Origin: Aquamicrobium lusatiense
GTDB lineage: Bacteria; Pseudomonadota; Alphaproteobacteria; Rhizobiales; Rhizobiaceae
NCBI RefSeq assembly: GCF_014201615.1
Contig: NZ_JACHEU010000001.1
Coordinates: forward strand, 2,127,631-2,191,630
Length of the DNA stretch: 64,000 bases
Direction of reading: 5' to 3'
In this document: positions 16,787 through 25,630 of the stretch, piece after piece
How positions within the stretch are numbered: the first letter of the stretch is position 1
How the letters are laid out: each line of letters starts with the position of its first letter
Made by a program: the position numbers and the translations under genes
The notes under the pieces: model-generated
The model's database searches: none
Seen by the model: the letters and a program-made list of their open reading frames with translations, nothing else
What the model was told of the DNA's origin: nothing

Positions 16787-16835
16787 TCGATCCGGCGGAT
16801 TCGCACCGGCTGCGGCGTTTGGCGATCCAACGTAA

Positions 16836-17471
16836 TCACAGCCGCACCTCCACCCAGTTCGCCACGATCAGCCCCGGCACGGTCTCATGTGCACGCTCCG
16901 CGTCCCGCGCCAGATCCAGCCGCTTCGGCAGCTTGACCTGGGGCACCAGCAGGAAGATAGGCGCCGTAACCTTTCGCCGCCCTGTCTTCGAGCGCGACGC
17001 CACAGCCTGGCCCTTCGTGTTCAGCCGGCCTTCCGCCACCAGCAGGCTCGGACCCGTGCGCCGATAGACGAAGCGCAGGCGCAACCCGCGCCGTCGTTCC
17101 CATTCGCCGGGGGTGATACTTCCGCCGCGGAGGGACTTGCCTGCCGCAGGCAGCGGGATCGCCAGCCAGAAGCCATTCTTCGAGCGGATCAGCGGCCCTG
17201 TGTCATGGGCGCCGACGATCACCGGGGCCTTGGACCAGACCAGCGCCGCCGCATCCAGGCTTTCGCCCGACCTCGGGAAGTTGGCGAGCCGGATCGAGTT
17301 GGCCAGCCGTGTGCCGAGCCCCGCGCCGGTGATCTGCAGCCGCCATGCGGACTTCAGCCCGGTTCCGGCCTCGCGCATGGCGGCGGTCACCGCGCGTTCG
17401 CCCGCCGCGACCTCGGCGGCCATCATCGCGACGATGTCGGGATCAATGTCGAGCTTCAGCTTCATGGCCAT
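16836..17471 (-). CDS. DUF6441 minor tail protein (gpZ-like)
   Basis: The 211-residue protein (MAMKLKLDIDPDIVAMMAAE, then AMREAGTGLKSAWRLQITGA) belongs to the phage family placed between head-tail joining and tail terminator genes, comparable to lambda gpZ. The ATG at 17471 overlaps the previous stop (TGATG); a GTG three bases upstream is possible. Its TGA at 16836 would normally be followed at once by the tail-terminator gene; here the mer insertion begins. Confidence 0.75.
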   Translation of the reverse strand: MAMKLKLDIDPDIVAMMAAEVAAGERAVTAAMREAGTGLKSAWRLQITGAGLGTRLANSIRLANFPRSGESLDAAALVWSKAPVIVGAHDTGPLIRSKNGFWLAIPLPAAGKSLRGGSITPGEWERRRGLRLRFVYRRTGPSLLVAEGRLNTKGQAVASRSKTGRRKVTAPIFLLVPQVKLPKRLDLARDAERAHETVPGLIVANWVEVRL

Positions 17472-17782
17472 CACGCGGGCCTCAGATCGACGGTCCAGAC
17501 GAGCCGCTCGCGGTCGCGGACGGGCTCGCCCTGGATGAGGAAGGCGTCCCCGTCGATCTCGATACGGTCGCCGGGGCGCGGGTTCGCCACCTCGGCGACG
17601 CGCAGGTCGATGCGGGTGGTCTCGGACCAGAGCCGTGCGTCGCCGAAGTCGGTGACCGCGTCCGCGCGCCGGGCCACGACACGCACCAGTACGGGCGCGC
17701 CACCGTCGGCGATGTAGACCGCGTCCCGGCCGATATTCGGATCGGCGAAGAGCGCGCCAACGGCGGCGGCGAAGGCGCTCAT
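17471..17782 (-). CDS. head-tail joining protein (gpFII-like)
   Basis: The 103-residue protein includes DAVYIADGGAPVLVRVVARR and a C-terminal PRPGDRIEIDGDAFLIQGEP, a beta-rich pattern seen in small phage head-tail attachment proteins. It lies between the capsid decoration gene and the minor tail gene, the expected place for the lambda gpFII analogue. Start and stop both overlap the neighbours (TGATG). The specific assignment is from size, pattern and order. Confidence 0.6.
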   Translation of the reverse strand: MSAFAAAVGALFADPNIGRDAVYIADGGAPVLVRVVARRADAVTDFGDARLWSETTRIDLRVAEVANPRPGDRIEIDGDAFLIQGEPVRDRERLVWTVDLRPA

Positions 17783-18117
17783 CAGAACGTCGCGTTCAAC
17801 CGCACCCGGCCGACGGTGTCACCCGCGCCGCTCGCCACCGCCTCGAACGCCACGCCGATGAGGATGTTGTCGGTTGCGACCGTGGTGCAGCGCTTGTTGG
17901 TGTCGTCCCAGTAGACCTTGGCGCCGACGGTCCAGGCCTGGCTGCCAACCTTGGTGATGTCGAAGACGCCGACGAGCGCGGTCTCGACGGGCTCGGCGAG
18001 GGCGGCGTCTCCGGCGGCGATGCCGAAGATGGAGCCGACGAGCAGCCCATCGCCGGAGGCGACGGCATAGGGCGCGGTCAGGGTGATGGTGTTGCCGGGC
18101 TGGACGTAGTTTTTCAT
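17782..18117 (-). CDS. DUF2190 capsid decoration protein
   Basis: The 111-residue protein starts MKNYVQPGNTITLTAPYAVA and continues SGDGLLVGSIFGIAAGDA, with a later VYWDDTNKRCTTVATDNILI. This is the DUF2190 family, which adopts the fold of head-decoration proteins and usually follows the capsid gene. It probably stabilises the expanded head. The ATG is preceded by a good ribosome site just after the hairpin downstream of the capsid gene. Confidence 0.85.
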   Translation of the reverse strand: MKNYVQPGNTITLTAPYAVASGDGLLVGSIFGIAAGDAALAEPVETALVGVFDITKVGSQAWTVGAKVYWDDTNKRCTTVATDNILIGVAFEAVASGAGDTVGRVRLNATF

Positions 18118-18143
18118 GGGGAGGGTCCTCGTGGAAAGACGAA

Positions 18144-18165
18144 GGGCGGCCCGATTGGACCGCCC
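18144..18165 (-). terminator. GC hairpin after the capsid gene
   Basis: Arms GGGCGG (18144-18149) and CCGCCC (18160-18165) form a stem-loop 30 bases after the capsid stop. The minus-strand 3' side has only a broken pyrimidine run. It may attenuate transcription or protect the 3' end of the capsid message rather than terminate fully. Confidence 0.4.
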
Positions 18166-18194
18166 GCGTGTCAGGGTTCAGCATGGGGTGCGGG

Positions 18195-20252
18195 TTACGC
18201 GCCCGGGTTCTTGTAGAGGCCGCGCCAGTCGATGGCCTTGGCGCCGAAGTCGAGACGGCACTTGATCTCGACGCCGTCGACGTCGAAACCGTTGCGGGTC
18301 TCGATGTAGGCACCCTGCTGGCCCTCGAGATAGGCGTACTCGATGGTGTCGATCTGGTTCGGGCTGGCCGCCAGGTACCACGCAGTCTCGCTGGCGGCGT
18401 CGAGCCGGGGCTCGCTGATCGGCGCGAGGGTGCGGATCGACTGCGGCACCACGTTCCCGCTGGACGCGGGCACGAGATTCTGGGCGACCAGCTGCTCGGC
18501 CTTCAGTTCCAGCGAGGCGGGCACGATCAGGAAGGCGGGGCGGACGTTCAGCACCGTCTTCTTGTCGAGGCCGGTCTGCTTGGCCATCGCTGCGCGCGCC
18601 GCGCCCACCGCATCGACCGCCAGCGCCGCGCCGGTGCCCGCGAGGTTCTTGTGGGTGGTGTGGAACAGCGCGTTGCCGTCGGCCATCGCCGGGTTGGCGG
18701 TGATGATGCCCCAGACCACATCCGACTCGAGCTGCGCGATGGAGTTGCCGTACATCGCCGGGATCCGCGTGAACGCGTCGAGATCGTCGTTGATCAGCGT
18801 CTGACGGGTGATCGCCACCACCCGGCCATAGGTCTTGACCTTGTAGCTCTCCTTGCTCTCGCCCAGCGTGCCGCGCTTGAACTCGCCGCTTTCGCCGACC
18901 TCGAGCAGCTGCGGCGCTTCGCCGAGCTGGACCCGGTGCATCGCCTTGAAGTCGGTGGCGAGCACCTGGCGGCAGAACAGCATGAAGGTGCGGGGATAGG
19001 CCTCGTAGGCCTGCCGCAGGGTCTTGTTGGTCACCGCCGACAGGATCTCGGGGAAGTCCGAGGTCGAATGCAGGGCCCGCGTCGCCACCTCGTCGCGCGA
19101 GAGGCCGCGCGTGTTCACCCCGGCATTGCCGAGGCTTTCGCGGGCCAGTTCCAGCAGCGTCATGCCGCGATACTGCCGGGCGGCGTCCTCCAGCTGGAAC
19201 AGCGTCGGGCTGTAGCGGTGCAGCAGCGCGTTCGCCACCGCGTCGCGGCGGGTGATGCGCTCGTCCCGGCCGCCGAGCGGGACGGAGACATGGCCGAAGG
19301 TCCGGGTCTCGTCCGACTTCGCGGCGACCTGGTCGAGGATCAGGCGGCGGGATTCGTCGACGCTGACGCCGCGCTTGACCAGATCATCGGCAAAGCCGCG
19401 CTCGAGGTTCAGGCGGCCCGCGAGATCGTAGATGGTGGAGACGCGGTCGCGCTCGGCCTCGCGGGCGCGGGTGGCAACCGCTTCGGTGTCGGGCGCAGGC
19501 GTTGCCTGCGTCTTCGGCTGGTCGCGCGTCTCACTGGCGGCGACCTTCGGGTCGGGCGCAGCCGGTTTCGGCTCGGTCATGGTGGTGTCCTCGGTTTCGA
19601 CCGGCGCGGTCGGCTGGGTGGTGGCGGGGGTTGCGGCGTCGCTCGCCGGGGTCTGGGTCTTGTCGGTCATCGGGATCGGTCCTTTCGTGCTTGAAGGGGC
19701 GTCCCGGCGGTGGAGGACGCAGTCGTGAAGGGGATGCTGGGCGCGGAAGCCCGCGGCGGGGTCGGCGCCGACCGCGACGGCGGACACCTCGAACGGCGTC
19801 CAATCCACCGCGCGCCAGAGTTCGCGGGCGGCCTCGGGTTTCGAGACCTCGAAGCGGTGGACCTGGTAGCCGATGGAGACCGCGCGGATGTGCCCGTCCT
19901 GGATGTCGCGCCAGATCGGCTCGACATCGGCACGCTCGCTGATCCGCACCAGCGCGATGCCGCGGCCGTTCTCGATCCGGGCCGAGCCCGGCACGACGGA
20001 GCCGATCACCGCGTCGAGCGTGTCGAGCTCGTGCACCTTGAGGAACGGCGCGCCCGCGTTCAGCCGGTCGAGCCGGACATGGGCGGGATCGAGGCTCAGC
20101 TCCTCGTCGTAGGGCTCCCCGAAGAATGTCGCGCGCCGGACGCGCGCCCCCGCCGACCAGACCACCTCGACGGTGCGGCTGTCGGCATCGGCCGTGTTCG
20201 GCGCAAGCTCCGCCGACCGGCGCATGGCCGGCAGTTCGATCATCGTGTCCAT
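18195..20252 (-). CDS. prohead protease / major capsid protein fusion
   Basis: A single 685-residue frame combines an N-terminal HK97-type prohead protease (about 1-170, with AGAPFLKVHELDTLDAVIGS, GHIRAVSIGYQVHRFEV and WTPFEVSAVAVGADPAAG), a low-complexity acidic/proline linker (about 190-270) and a capsid domain (RQVLATDFKAMHRVQLGEAP, LINDDLDAFTRIPAMYGNSI, GFDVDGVEIKCRLDFGAKA). The ClpP-type protease presumably cleaves the scaffold-like linker as the head matures. Most phages encode these as separate genes. An internal ATG in the linker might yield a separate capsid chain, but the frame is continuous. Confidence 0.88.
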   Translation of the reverse strand: MDTMIELPAMRRSAELAPNTADADSRTVEVVWSAGARVRRATFFGEPYDEELSLDPAHVRLDRLNAGAPFLKVHELDTLDAVIGSVVPGSARIENGRGIALVRISERADVEPIWRDIQDGHIRAVSIGYQVHRFEVSKPEAARELWRAVDWTPFEVSAVAVGADPAAGFRAQHPLHDCVLHRRDAPSSTKGPIPMTDKTQTPASDAATPATTQPTAPVETEDTTMTEPKPAAPDPKVAASETRDQPKTQATPAPDTEAVATRAREAERDRVSTIYDLAGRLNLERGFADDLVKRGVSVDESRRLILDQVAAKSDETRTFGHVSVPLGGRDERITRRDAVANALLHRYSPTLFQLEDAARQYRGMTLLELARESLGNAGVNTRGLSRDEVATRALHSTSDFPEILSAVTNKTLRQAYEAYPRTFMLFCRQVLATDFKAMHRVQLGEAPQLLEVGESGEFKRGTLGESKESYKVKTYGRVVAITRQTLINDDLDAFTRIPAMYGNSIAQLESDVVWGIITANPAMADGNALFHTTHKNLAGTGAALAVDAVGAARAAMAKQTGLDKKTVLNVRPAFLIVPASLELKAEQLVAQNLVPASSGNVVPQSIRTLAPISEPRLDAASETAWYLAASPNQIDTIEYAYLEGQQGAYIETRNGFDVDGVEIKCRLDFGAKAIDWRGLYKNPGA

Positions 20253-20257
20253 GAAGG

Positions 20258-21817
20258 TCAGTCCTGTTGGTCGGCCTGCGCCGGGTCATTGTCCGCGTTG
20301 GCGGCCGGGTCGTCGGTGTCCGTTTCGTCGGCGGCCGGGTCGTCGTTCGTCGGATCGCTGCTCTGCGCGCTGCCGGTCTTGGTCACCCGCCGCGGATCGC
20401 TGTCGAGCACCAGCCCCAGCGCGTCCAGCTTGGCGTTGGTCGCGGCGATTTCCGCCAGGACCGCGTCCGGATTGCGGCCCTGCCGGGCGATCACCTCGGC
20501 CAACGTCATGGTGCCGGAGCGGATCGACAGCAGGTTCGCCATCGCGTCCTTTTGCGGATCCACCGCCTCGAACTTGGGCGGCGACCATTCCACCGGCACG
20601 GTCGGCGACGGGATCTGCCCCGCCGCCCATGCGGCTTCGGTGAACCAGCGCCAGACCGGCGCGCAGAACATCGGGATGAAGAGCTGCCATTGGACGGCGT
20701 CGATCTGGCGGCGGAACTCGACCAGCCCCGCCCGGATCGAGGAGTAGTTCACCTGGGACAGGTCCCCGGTCAGCAGCTCGTAGGGCACCCGGAAGCCGGC
20801 CGAGATCGTGTGCAGGCTGGCCCGCTTGTACTCGCCATAGCCGCCGGTGGCCGAGGGCTGGTTGAAGCGGATGTCCTTGCCGCCGCGCGCATAGGCGATC
20901 AGCCCCGGCTCGAACTGCTCGACCCGGTTGCCGTCGGCATCGACCACGGAGGGCGCGATGCCCTGCTGCGCCTCGTCGTCGCCGAAGACGATGGCGGTGA
21001 CGCAGGCCTCGGTCTTCTTGCGGACCAGTTCGGCTACTTCATAGTCGTCGAGATCGCGCAAGGACCGGATCACCGGCGCGCCCCAAGGGACGCCGCGCGC
21101 CTGCGTGCGCTGCTTCTCGTAGACATGGGCGATCTCGGTCGCGGGGACCGGGCGGCTCTGCAGACCGTTCTGCAAGGCCCCATAGGCGTCGCCGGGATGT
21201 TCGGCATGGAGCCAGTAAGCCCGGCGCTTCCCGACCGGGTCGAACTCGATCCCCTGCACGAGGCGGCCTGCGCCGAGGGCTCCGGACTTGGTGGCGTCGA
21301 GGAAGTCCGCTTCCAGCACCTGCAACTGCAGCGGCACCGGCAGGGCATCGCTCGACCGCCGCAGCCTGCGCCGCACCAGCACCTCGCCCGCCTCGACCAT
21401 CTCGCGGCAGATCAGCGTCTGCAGACCGTAGAAGTCGAGCTGGCCGTCGGCGTCGCACTCCGCCGTCCAGCGCTCGAAGAGAGCATCGACCTTCCGGTCG
21501 AGCTTGTCGTCGCCGCTGGCGGCGCGCGGCATGATGCCCGCGCCGATGATGTTGTTCACCAGCACCGCCACGGCCTTGGCCGCATGCGGGTTGTTGCGCA
21601 CCAGATCGCGCATCCGGTCGCGCAGCAGCGCCCCGGCCACGCCAATCTCGGTATCGGCCGAGGATCCCGGCGCGCGCCAGCCCTCCGTCCGCCGCCCGCG
21701 TGCAGCGCCGTCATAGCCCCGCGTCAGGGTCTCGAAGGCCTGACGCGCCAGCACGCGACGCGCGGCCATGCGCGGCGCCACCGATGCGATGGCGTGATCG
21801 AACCAGGTCGCCGACAT
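20258..21817 (-). CDS. lambda-family portal protein
   Basis: The 519-residue protein has the features of the lambda-type portal family: RDLVRNNPHAAKAVAVLVNN near the start, ARGVPWGAPVIRSLRDLDDY, LTGDLSQVNYSSIRAGLVEF and RRQIDAVQWQLFIPMF. It forms the dodecameric DNA channel of the head. The C-terminal 60 residues are acidic (DDPAADETDTDDPAANAD). It lies between gpW and the protease-capsid gene, and its ATG overlaps the gpW stop. Confidence 0.92.
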   Translation of the reverse strand: MSATWFDHAIASVAPRMAARRVLARQAFETLTRGYDGAARGRRTEGWRAPGSSADTEIGVAGALLRDRMRDLVRNNPHAAKAVAVLVNNIIGAGIMPRAASGDDKLDRKVDALFERWTAECDADGQLDFYGLQTLICREMVEAGEVLVRRRLRRSSDALPVPLQLQVLEADFLDATKSGALGAGRLVQGIEFDPVGKRRAYWLHAEHPGDAYGALQNGLQSRPVPATEIAHVYEKQRTQARGVPWGAPVIRSLRDLDDYEVAELVRKKTEACVTAIVFGDDEAQQGIAPSVVDADGNRVEQFEPGLIAYARGGKDIRFNQPSATGGYGEYKRASLHTISAGFRVPYELLTGDLSQVNYSSIRAGLVEFRRQIDAVQWQLFIPMFCAPVWRWFTEAAWAAGQIPSPTVPVEWSPPKFEAVDPQKDAMANLLSIRSGTMTLAEVIARQGRNPDAVLAEIAATNAKLDALGLVLDSDPRRVTKTGSAQSSDPTNDDPAADETDTDDPAANADNDPAQADQQD

Positions 21818-22026
21818 CAGCGATCCCCGCGCGAGAAGCCTGCGAGCCCGGCCACGGGCAGCGGCCGTGTGGTGCCCGCGATGGCGCGCTCGATGGTGCG
21901 GATGCGCGCCAGAAGATCCTCGGCCGAGCCGTAGTCCACCGACTTGCCGTCATAGCTGACCCGGGTCGTGCCGCTGGCATAGGCCCGGCGCAGCGCCGAG
22001 AGCTCGGTTTCCGTCCAGTCGGTCAT
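21817..22026 (-). CDS. gpW-like head completion protein
   Basis: The 69-residue protein starts MTDWTETELSALRRAYASGT and has VSYDGKSVDYGSAEDLLARI, the length and fold pattern of lambda gpW, which binds below the portal to stabilise the packaged head. It lies between terminase and portal, as in lambda, two bases after the terminase stop. Confidence 0.82.
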   Translation of the reverse strand: MTDWTETELSALRRAYASGTTRVSYDGKSVDYGSAEDLLARIRTIERAIAGTTRPLPVAGLAGFSRGDR

Positions 22027-22028
22027 CT

Positions 22029-24035
22029 TCAGAACCATCCTCCGCGCCGCCCGAGCCAGTCGGAGCGGCGCTTGCCCTGCGGGGCCTGTCCCGGCCGGTT
22101 GATCTGTCCGGCGGGATCGGTGTCGGTGGGGGCGGCCCCGAGCTGATCCTCGAGGTCGCGCCATTTCTCGTCGGGCCAGCGGTCCGCGCCCGCGATCCAG
22201 GCGGCGGCGCGGGCATAGACCCGGCAATCCAGCGCCTCGTTGCGTTCGCGGAGCTTCTGCCATTCCAGCCGGGCGAAGCCGCGCTTGGTGCGCACCGTCA
22301 CCAGCTGCTCGGCCACGAACTGCTTCAGCCATTCGTTCTCGACCCAATGCGGAAGGTGCACCGAGCCGGGCGGGAACGCCGCGCCTTCGGCCATCTCCTC
22401 CTCGGTTGGCCGCGCCAGCCGCAGGAAGCGGTAGGTCTCGGCCTTGAAGGTCGACACCGCCACGGTCCAGAGCCGCGCCCCGCGCCGCAGGCGTTTCCCG
22501 CCCTCGGTCGCGTCGACGAAGGTCGGCCCAGACACCGGGCTCGAGCGGTTGAACCCTTCGACGCCCTTGACCGGCGAGACCTGCGCGAAGCCTTGCGCCC
22601 GCGACCAGGAATAGACCGCCGGGGCCTCGTAGCCGGTATCGATGGCGAGCCGCGCGATCCGCAGTTGCGCGCCGCGTTCATGCGGCCAGGACCGGTCGAG
22701 CAGCGCGGTCAGCTCCGACCATGCGTCATGCCGATCCGGCCCGCCCTCGATCACGACGTGATCGACGAGCCAGCTTTCCAGACCACGCCCCCATGCCCAG
22801 ACATCGACCTCGATCCGGTCCTTCTGCACGTCGGCCCCGGCGGTCAGGAACAGCCCGCCCGCAGGCACCGTTCCGGATGTCCACCTCTCGCGTCGGTCGT
22901 AGAGCCGCTGCCAGTCGGGGGCTTCCCCGGTTTCGACCCATGTCTCGCCGAGGATCGTGTTGCGGAACGCCTTGATCGCCTCGTCCGACCCTTGGGCCGC
23001 GTCCCAAGCCCGCACGATCCGCTCCCAGCTCAGCCAGCCGATCGGCGAATAGAGCGCCGAGAGGTGATACCCGACCGTGGTCGGATCGGCGGCCGTGGCG
23101 GTCGCCCGCCATTCGCCGCCCTCCAGCATCGCCGTCTTGTGGTGTTCCGCGATTGCCGCGTCGCAGCCCTCGCAGTGATACTCCGCCGTCTCCGGGCGGC
23201 CCTTCTGCCAGCGCAGCCTGTCGAACTTCAGCCACTGCATCGCGCCGCAATGCGGGCACGGCACGAAGAACCGGCGCTGGTCGGATGCCTCGTACTCGCG
23301 CTCGATCCGGCTCAGACCCCGGATCGTCGGCGTCGAGACCAGCAGCACCTTGCGCCGATGCGCGAAGGTCAGCGACCGCGCCTCGGCAAGTGTCACCGGA
23401 TCGCCTTCCTCGTCGGCCGAGGCCGGATAGGCGTCGACCTCGTCGAGGAAGATGTACCGCGCCGGGGTGGACCGCAGCCCGACCGCCGAGTTCGCCCCGG
23501 TCATGATCAGGATGCCGCCCGCGAACTCCTTCGACAGCATCGTGTTGCCCGCGTCGCGCGAGCGCGCCGGTTTGACCCGCTCCCGCAGCTCCGGGCTCTC
23601 GTCGATCAGCGGATCGATCCGCTGCCGAGAGTTGCGTTTCGCCAGCTCCACCGTCGGCTGGACCGCCAGCATCGGCCCGGGCGCCTGATGGATGGCGAAC
23701 CCGATCCAGTTGTTCCCGGCTTCGGTCGCGCCGACCTGCGCGGCCTTCATGAACACGACCCGCTGCGTGGGGTCGCCGGGCGACAGCCGGTCCATGATCT
23801 CGCGCATGTAGGGCGTGCGCACCGTGCGGTATCGCCCGGGCTCGGCCGAGGCGCGGCCCGAGAGCATCCGGTGCCGGTCCGCCCATTCCGAAACGGTCAG
23901 GTCTGGGTCGGGCCGCAGCCCTGCGCCCCAGGCGCGCAGGATCTCGCCCGCACCGTCGAAGTCCGTCAGGCCATCGCCGCTCTCACCGGAAGTCGGGCCG
24001 GACCTCGGCGAGCTCAATGAGGTGGGCGCGTACAT
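22029..24035 (-). CDS. terminase large subunit, GpA family
   Basis: The 668-residue protein has the GpA-type N-terminal ATPase: LSPGDPTQRVVFMKAAQVGA leading to TEAGNNWIGF, an atypical Walker A, and YIFLDEVDAYP as Walker B. A zinc-type knuckle (CPHCGAMQW and CEGCDAAI) lies around 250-285, and a nuclease domain with GADVQKDRIEVDVWAWGRG follows. It cuts and pumps DNA into the head. The ATG at 24035 overlaps the small-subunit gene by 53 bases. No better start lies downstream. Confidence 0.92.
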   Translation of the reverse strand: MYAPTSLSSPRSGPTSGESGDGLTDFDGAGEILRAWGAGLRPDPDLTVSEWADRHRMLSGRASAEPGRYRTVRTPYMREIMDRLSPGDPTQRVVFMKAAQVGATEAGNNWIGFAIHQAPGPMLAVQPTVELAKRNSRQRIDPLIDESPELRERVKPARSRDAGNTMLSKEFAGGILIMTGANSAVGLRSTPARYIFLDEVDAYPASADEEGDPVTLAEARSLTFAHRRKVLLVSTPTIRGLSRIEREYEASDQRRFFVPCPHCGAMQWLKFDRLRWQKGRPETAEYHCEGCDAAIAEHHKTAMLEGGEWRATATAADPTTVGYHLSALYSPIGWLSWERIVRAWDAAQGSDEAIKAFRNTILGETWVETGEAPDWQRLYDRRERWTSGTVPAGGLFLTAGADVQKDRIEVDVWAWGRGLESWLVDHVVIEGGPDRHDAWSELTALLDRSWPHERGAQLRIARLAIDTGYEAPAVYSWSRAQGFAQVSPVKGVEGFNRSSPVSGPTFVDATEGGKRLRRGARLWTVAVSTFKAETYRFLRLARPTEEEMAEGAAFPPGSVHLPHWVENEWLKQFVAEQLVTVRTKRGFARLEWQKLRERNEALDCRVYARAAAWIAGADRWPDEKWRDLEDQLGAAPTDTDPAGQINRPGQAPQGKRRSDWLGRRGGWF

Positions 24036-24579
24036 GTTTCTCCAGGACCTTCTGCATCGCGGCGGACTCCACGGCGATCTGCTGGCCCGTCGCGTCGCTG
24101 CTCGAGGCCGAGAGCTCTGCCGCCATCAGCGCGGCGGCGCGCGCGGGCCAGTTCACCCATGCGTCCCGTTCCTCCCGCGCCAGCCGGAACACCAGCGCCA
24201 GCGCGCGGGCCCGCTCGATCAACTCCCCCTTCAGCTTCTGGAGCCGGATGCGCCGCTCCTGCGCCTTCAGCACCTCGTTCGCGGTCTTCGCCTGCAGGAA
24301 GGTCGCCCCGCCGCCGACGGCGGGGACTGCCAGCCCCTGTTCGCGCAGCGTGTCGCCGACGGCGGCCACCGCCGCTTCGGGAACGGGCTTCAGCTTCGGC
24401 GCGGGCGGCTTGCGGGTCTTTGATGGGTCCGTCGTCTCGGCACGCCGGGCGTCGCTGGCGGCCGCGTTGATGCTGCCATCGGGATAGAGAACCAGCCGCT
24501 CGGCGGTCTTCGCCTTCTGGATCGCGCCACGCGACAACCCGACATGCGCGGCGTACTGGCGCTCGCTCATGCCCTGCAT
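23983..24579 (-). CDS. terminase small subunit (DNA-recognition)
   Basis: The 198-residue protein has an N-terminal HTH (MSERQYAAHVGLSRGAIQKA), a charged proline-rich linker, and a helical region (ANEVLKAQERRIRLQKLKGE) of the kind found in Nu1-like or phage 'elements of external origin' small terminases. It directly precedes and overlaps the GpA-family large subunit. It should bind the packaging site. Family assignment is from pattern and position. Confidence 0.75.
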   Translation of the reverse strand: MQGMSERQYAAHVGLSRGAIQKAKTAERLVLYPDGSINAAASDARRAETTDPSKTRKPPAPKLKPVPEAAVAAVGDTLREQGLAVPAVGGGATFLQAKTANEVLKAQERRIRLQKLKGELIERARALALVFRLAREERDAWVNWPARAAALMAAELSASSSDATGQQIAVESAAMQKVLEKHVRAHLIELAEVRPDFR

Positions 24580-24610
24580 CGACGGCTCCGATTATCATTC
24601 CGAATCATGT

Positions 24611-24629
24611 GCTTATCGAGTTGATAAGC
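24611..24629. promoter_or_regulatory. palindrome between divergent genes
   Basis: GCTTATC (24611-24617) and GATAAGC (24623-24629) form a 7-bp dyad with a 5-bp centre in the 111-bp gap between the small terminase (leftward) and the 74-residue gene (rightward). Its place suits an operator acting on both directions. No regulator is assigned. Confidence 0.4.
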
Positions 24630-24690
24630 GTCGCGACCGGAGCGAACGTCACTCCAACGAAGCGATGCAACTCACAAAGGAGCCACCCCG

Positions 24691-24915
24691 ATGACCCGCC
24701 GCGCGACCGACAACACGAAAGCCCTCGACGCCTTCATCGCCGCGAAGACCGAGATCGACGCGATGCTGGAGCGGCTCGCCGCCCTCAGCGCGGAGCATTT
24801 CGAGACCCACCCCGACGAGATCAACTGGGGCCATGTCGGCACCCTCAACCACTACCGCGCCAAGCTGCGCGAGATCACCGACAGCGCCTTCAAGGAAGGC
24901 GAATACGCCGAATGA
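24691..24915 (+). CDS. conserved small phage protein
   Basis: The 74-residue protein (ALDAFIAAKTEIDAMLERLA, then HPDEINWGHVGTLNHYRAKL) is mostly helical with no membrane segment. A strong ribosome site (AAAGGAG) precedes the ATG. It is one of only two plus-strand genes inside the phage core, paired with the DUF3489 gene 90 bp downstream. I cannot assign a function. Confidence 0.7.
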   Translation: MTRRATDNTKALDAFIAAKTEIDAMLERLAALSAEHFETHPDEINWGHVGTLNHYRAKLREITDSAFKEGEYAE

Positions 24916-25005
24916 GACGACCCGGTCCCGGTCCCGCCCGCCGACTGGCGGGCTCGACCTCGTAGAAGGGCCCGCATTCCGCGCGCCCCGATACGGGAGA
25001 CGACG

Positions 25006-25578
25006 ATGACCAAGCTTTCCGACACCCAAGCCCTGATCCTGAGCGCCGCCGCCCAGCGGCACGAGCACATCGCCCTGCCGCTGCCCGAGAGCCTGCGCGG
25101 CGGAGCTGCCGCCAAGGTGGTCGGCGCGATGCTCGCGAAGGGGTTCCTGCAGGAGGCCGACGCGGACATGCGCAAGGGCGAGCTCGTCTGGCGCGAGACC
25201 GGCGACGGCCACGGCGTCACACTGATCGCCACCGAGGCAGGCCTCGCCGCCATCGGGATCGAGCCCGAGGACGCGAACCTCGCGCCTGCGGGCGCGACGG
25301 ACGCGCCGACCAAGGAGCCCGCGCCTGATACCCCCACCGGGGCCGAGACCGCGCGCAAGATGCGCACGCCGCGCGAGGGCACCAAGCAGGCCACGCTGAT
25401 CGCCATACTGCGCGCGCCGGACGGCGCGACCATCGACGAGATCATGGCCGCGACGGGCTGGCAGTCGCACACGGTGCGCGGCGCGATGGCCGGGGCGCTG
25501 AAGAAGAAACTCGGGCTCGAGGTGACCTCGGAGAAGGTCGAGAACCGGGGGCGCGTGTACAAACTCCCCGCAGCCTGA
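25006..25578 (+). CDS. DUF3489 protein
   Basis: The 190-residue protein has the N-terminal DUF3489 pattern (LSDTQALILSAAAQRHEHIA, then GGAAAKVVGAMLAKGFLQEA) and a C-terminal winged-helix-like domain (PDGATIDEIMAATGWQSHTV, then RGAMAGALKKKLGLEV). A charged linker joins them. It probably binds DNA and may be a regulator. In many alphaproteobacteria DUF3489 lies beside DUF2924 and a serine recombinase; here those are 16 kb away. Confidence 0.8.
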   Translation: MTKLSDTQALILSAAAQRHEHIALPLPESLRGGAAAKVVGAMLAKGFLQEADADMRKGELVWRETGDGHGVTLIATEAGLAAIGIEPEDANLAPAGATDAPTKEPAPDTPTGAETARKMRTPREGTKQATLIAILRAPDGATIDEIMAATGWQSHTVRGAMAGALKKKLGLEVTSEKVENRGRVYKLPAA

Positions 25579-25630
25579 CGCACCAGACCCGACAAGTTGA
25601 TGGCCGCCGTCCCTCCGGGGCGGCGGTCGA

